A stretch of DNA of 64,000 bases from Acestrorhynchus altus (lineage: Eukaryota > Chordata > Actinopteri > Characiformes > Acestrorhynchidae): assembly GCA_034509495.1 (NCBI GenBank), contig CM067504.1, positions 3,499,336-3,563,335 of the forward strand, written 5' to 3'. Positions within the stretch are counted from its first letter, which is position 1, and each line of letters begins with the position of its first letter. Both the position numbers and the translations under genes were made by a program. Under the pieces are notes generated by a model. That model had not been told where the DNA came from. It searched no databases and worked only from the letters and a program-made list of their open reading frames with translations. Of the stretch, positions 49,101 to 55,100 are shown piece after piece.

Positions 49101-52100
49101 ATATTAACCTGAAGTGCACTGAAGATGATCTGTTTGAGCAAAGTAATGACCTGCCCTGACCAGTTTACAGATCTCAATCCCATATAATTTTCCTGGGATG
49201 AATAGAAGAATCAAAGCAAAGTAAACCTGGAATGCCCTACATCTCTGGGAATTACCATTGGGAGCTGCACTCATCATCAAAAAGTAGTTGCACCCATTAG
49301 GAATTGTGGGATTGTGGTGCCTGTCAGAGTGCCTGTAATGAAGAAGTGATCTGGCATTGTACAAAATTGAACGACTCACCAAGACACCAGGCCTTCTGGT
49401 TGGGACATGTGACGTGACTACAAATTGTTGATCTTGGTGTTGACCATGTTGCCTCCACACACAGATTTGTTGGTCATCTCCCTCAAGAGAAAAGCAGAAC
49501 TTGTCACTTAAGAAGACCTTCTGCCATTCTGACATTGCTGTCTTTGGCAATGTTGACATGATGTTTAGGGCAGTCTTTGTAAAGGTCTGTGTTCACCTAG
49601 TGCTGGCACTAATGGGATGACCGTTGAAGGGCATCACTTTGTCCACAATCATGGCTATCAGGTTACGGACAATCCATTGGTTCTCCCTGTCCATTGTTGT
49701 TTGTAGGTCTGCCTGATTCATCGTGTCCCTGGTGCATGCCATCTTCTATGCACTGCCACCAAAAGCATTCTGTGGCAAAATCCAACCAGTGTGGTGTCCA
49801 ACACATTGATAAGAGCGTCCTGCATCCCAGAGTTCTGACACTCTTCCAACAGCTGGAATTGCTTTGGAACTCAACTCCAGGGCAAGATTTACTTGAAAAG
49901 GATGCTACCAACACAATAGCACAAGTCAGAATGTATTCCAATGCACATGCAATGGAAAGCAGCATGAAATCTGAGTTATTTGCATGTATCACAAGGTCAA
50001 ACCTCCCACCACGTTCCATTTCTGTGGGTCAATTCCTTCTGGGTGCAATTTTGACTGTAACTATTAACTATGAGTGTATATTGGGTGATTTACTGACTGA
50101 AGGTCTTGGGTTTATTAAGCTGTGATGAAAGCATTGTGGTTATTTTGAGGTGACTGGATGTTTGTTGCTACAGTAACAGTCATTCCTACAGTACCCATGA
50201 TTGTGAGTCACCAGTGCTGGTATCAGTGTCTATTGTGTCTTTAAGGACTATGTTCTTTACCTGCAATTTTCCTTCCTCCATAACTTCTCTGCTTTCTGTA
50301 ACTGAAGGTTTGCAGGTCATTCTGCCAGACTACCTCAAAGACACCTTTGTCCAAGCAGCTCTTAGTTACATTGCCTGCAATGGAGAAGGAGACTTTGTCT
50401 GCCGAGGCAACGACTGCTGGTGCAACTGCGACTCCAAGTTCCCGGAATGCAACTGTCCGTACATGGATATTCAAGCCATGGAAGAGAGTCTCCTGCGGAT
50501 CTCTGAATCGTGGAACCTTCTCTACAAAGAATTTAAAGATTCAGGTGAGAATTCTTCTCTACTTCATTGTCCGGAATGGGAAATTGCGAAGGAGAGCACA
50601 GACACAACGTGCCCTATTCCGCGAGTTGTGATTTACGGGCCAAACCGAGTAAACACAGTGACGTCTAGTGAGTTGTTGCGTTTCACACACTGTGTGCAGT
50701 CTGTGCTCTCAGCAAATCAAGATCTGGACAGGACTGAAAAAAAAAAAAAAAGTAATCAGCAGTCAGGTAGTTTGCAATATGTCCAGCAAGATGAAGTGGC
50801 CATAAACTGCCTTTATTGTCAGTCCAGCACTGGCCATCACATTGGTAACAACACATGAATGGCAGTGCGTAACATAATGCTTAAATATTACTGCCTGTTT
50901 AGGTCACCCCTGCAATGACCGTTGGTGCTGGAGTGAAATTAAAATGGATTACTCTTTTTCCCTCCCTTAACTTAATCATTTTTCTTTCCTGAAATATCGG
51001 GGAGTGCAATTACTTTTACAGTTTATGTTATAAGAGCTTGAGGAAAGTGCAGGAAGTGCCAGGCATAAGTAGTTTCTCAGGTATCATAAATGTGTCCTTT
51101 GGTGAGGGATATCAAAGACATTCAGTGTTCTGCTCCATCAGCTAAAATTAAATGCTGGGAGTGTCTCCATAGAGAATGTGTTGGGAAAGAAACATACTTT
51201 ACCTCTCTCGTGTGAAATAGTTCTCTCTTATTGCAGCTGTAGGGAATGACAGGAAAGTGCTGCTCGAGTCGCTATAAGCACCCTGTTTATTTCAGCTCAC
51301 TGGATCTGTCTTAACCCTGCTGTTTTGTTCATTTTCATGATAACTAGTTTTGTGTTCCCAGGCCATAACAACCAGCCCATTTTACAGTATATGATTAAGA
51401 ATCCATAATAATACCTATATTAACACCCAAAAATGTGACAATAATAAGAATCCAGTTTAAGTGACACCTCACCTGCATTGTAGGTGCCTCATAGATGCCA
51501 AACTAGCATTTAGATAAATGTCTATTAAATGTAATTGAACTGTAACTCGATTGTAAATGGTTCTTTGTCGAATGTTACCCAACATGTATCCCGAACCTTA
51601 ACCCTAAACCTAAACCTAACCCTTTAGATAAGGTTGTGATTAGCACTTACAACCTGAAATCTGCACTTTGCTGTATTCTAGGCTTCATATCTCAGGATCT
51701 GAGGAACCTACACACGTGATACACATATCATAACAAACTACATGATTAACAGTCTAGCAATGGTCTCATCACTGTGGCTTCATCTTTGTGATGATCAGTA
51801 AGTAATTCATCTCAGAAAATATCTAAAATCCTCTCGTTTCCAACTGAATTAAATCTCAGTTTAAATGTCAATGGAGCTTCCAGTGCAGGTTTACTGCTCT
51901 GACCATGTGTTTATGATCAACCTGCATACAGACTCTGACTGATCAGAGAGAGGGGGCGGGGCTGATGATCAACCTGTATACCAACTCTGACTGATCAGAG
52001 AGAGGGGGCGGGGCTGATGATCAACCTGCATACAGACTCTGACTGATCAGAGAGAGGGGGCGGAGCTGATGATCAACCTGCATATAGACTCTGACAGTGT

Positions 52101-55100
52101 TCAATTAAAAGTCCTAAAATGGGATATTACTGATACATCAAAAATGACAAAAGAACATTTTTAAAAATTATTTAGACTATAAAAATATAATATTAACTTA
52201 ATAACTCATCAAAATTATTGCATTTTCAGCTCAAAAATGTTTTGGATGATGAATTTCAAATGTTTTTTCATCTTAATAACATCTCAAATGAAGACAAATG
52301 TAGCAACAACAATATCTGGTATGTGTGACTGTCTCCTATCGTTTTTTTGATATTTTGGCAAATAAAAGTACATCCAACTACAAAAACAACCCACAATATA
52401 GGTTCTAAGGGTTAACTGGACTAAAAGTGACATTTGTTTGAAAATTAATAATATAGCTTTAAAGTGTCCAAATAAACTGATACCCATGTGTTGAACTTCC
52501 TGTAGGTCTCATTGATCTGGGGTCACATAACTGATAAAAATAAATAAATAAATAAATAAATAATTAAAACCAAATAAACAAACAAACAAATAAATACAAC
52601 TATTTGTTTTGAACCCATTTAAGTTTTTTAGTAGTGGTACAAAAGCTTTCAGCCTGGATTCCACAGATCCTTATAAGTGTGTGGGAGAGGAACAGTGTGT
52701 ATTTGATGTCGTCTGTCCGAACCCATTTTACACACTAAAGTTAAAATAAACTAATAATTTACAGAAATGATCTGAATTAATACAGTAATGTTTGCATTCT
52801 GATGCCCTGTGTGGATAAATCTGTTTATAATGGAAGCTCATGATAATTAGATTTTCAGAGAGGAATCTTCATATTTGGCTGGAAGACAAATGAAAGGTTA
52901 AGAAAGAGAGAATTTATTTTCTATTTTCTTTCCTCTCATTTCCACCAGATGAGTTCAAGTCATTCCTGATGAGGCTGCCGCAGAACTTCTTCCTCAACAC
53001 CTCTACCATCCAGCACTTGTGGCTACTGGATGGCATGTTTCAGCGGCGTTATGAGCTGCTGGAGAGCAGCATGAAGGGCCTCTTCAGGAGGGCCCAGCGA
53101 GTTGTGTACAAGCTCTTCAGCCTGAGCAAGAGGTGTCAAAAGCAGCCCCTCATCAACTTACCGCGTGAAAGGTGAGCACAACAACCTTGTTATCTTGTCA
53201 TTGAGAATCCAGCGAGTAGGCTGATGGCTAATTTAGAAATTGGATAATGTCTCTCATTCTCTGTATTAGTGGAGGGAGTTCCCCAAACAGTTTGGAAGTA
53301 AATTATAGCAGGTAAACGAACGTGGCCCACGTTAGTGTGTCTTCAAAGGATTGGAAACGGACACGTTTGGAGCTTTTCATGCAGACAAGCCACACGTGAT
53401 TGTTTCAACCAGTTTCACATCTAGGCCTTATCCACCTACATTGATAGGGTTCCGTTCCAGGTCGTGAACATAATTGTGAACTATTAAGTGCATTTCCACC
53501 CAAAAAAATAGGTTTTAGAACCTGAACATTTTATTCGCAGCAGGAACCAAAAATTACTAGCTAGGTTCAGCTTGAACCACTAGGGCTGAGTCTAGGCATA
53601 GAGGAGTAACAACATACTCTTCGTCTTGTACAGTTTTGTACATCATCTTATTGACAAAATTTGTTTTGAAAAAATTGTTTTTTGGGATAAAAACAAACAT
53701 CTGTAGTAGCACAAACACTCATAGGTAGTCTATATGTGCTACCATCTTCTCACTTTACTGCATTTTCTGATGCTGCGCAGCGCCCTCTGTTGGTGATGTA
53801 TTCTGACATATCCTCAGCTCCACCAAAAATGGTGAAAATGCAGGATGGTTCACAAGAAAAAACACCAATGATCTCATAAGCTTGAACAGATCCAGTTTAA
53901 GAGCCAGTTATTTTGGTGGAAAATGTCTAATTATGAACAAATGAATCCCAAAAATCCTGCAGTCAAACTTCATGCTAAATCATGTTGTTAAATAAAGTGT
54001 GGAAATGTGTAGATGTAGTACATGTGCTCTGCTGTTCAATGTGCCCTGAGAAATGCTTTTATCTGACTAGATGCCATTTTTCAATATTACAAGAGCAGTT
54101 AAATAAATGCTGTGGCATGCAAACATTCGGGCTCTCCTGTTCAAAATGACTGTGAACATTGAAGCAAGTTGAAGATGACAAGATCTCCAATAAGCATAAC
54201 ATTAAAGATGAAACATTGTATTTTAAGTAACTGTATTTTTTACATTTTCAAAATAACATAAAAAAGGGCCCATGAGCACCCTGCACGGTTAGTACCTAGT
54301 ACCTCCCCCTTTGGCAAGTATCACTGTGAGATTCCTGGGCCGTCTTGCACGCACTACTCTTTTCACATGTTCAGATCAGGGATCTGTGAGGGCCACAGTT
54401 TGAGGTGTTTAGGGGATTTTGAGGTTTGTTTAGGACCTTTATCCATTTACCCATGAAATATTCTCTGTGCCATTGGCTGCAACACAACACCAAAGCATGT
54501 TTGATCCACTCCATGCTTAACAGTTGGAACGGTGTTCTTTTCATTAAATTCTTTACCTTTTTGTCTTAAAACATACTTTGCTTATTGCAGCCAAAGAGTT
54601 CTATTTTAACCTCATCAGTCCACAGCATTCGTTTCCAAAAAGCATTAAGCTTAATGTTATTATGCAAAACTGCTGAATTTTGTGGTGAGGATGCAGGAGA
54701 AGTTGTCTTCCCTGAACAGATGAATAATGTACCATAACTCCCGAGTCTGGAAATAAATCTTCATGAAAGTCTTTTGTCAAGTAGGGTTCTTTCTACAAAT
54801 CCTACAAGCAGCTGTCTCTAGTTTGTTTTCTTGGTCTTGTAGACCTTGTCTTGACCTCCACTGCTGTTTCTTAATTACACTTCAAACTGAACAGTGCTAG
54901 GCAGCTGCTTAGAAGAACCCATAGGTTTTTTTGTTGTTTTTGTTGGAGTCTGGGTTTTTACAAAGCTTTGAAATTTGCATCACCGGGCCTTTCCCAGTAA
55001 TAACTGTGAACAAGCCATAACCCTAAGTAGCTAATTATGATTTTTGACTTTGGTCAAAGATTTCTGAGCACTGGGATCTCTTATGGTTCCCATATTATCC

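Noticed and set aside
50545..50858. Extension of brinp3 exon 5 into the following open frame
   Set aside because: The gtgaga donor at 50545 gives the right phase for exon 6 (DEFK), and the extension runs through a poly-A tract without similarity.
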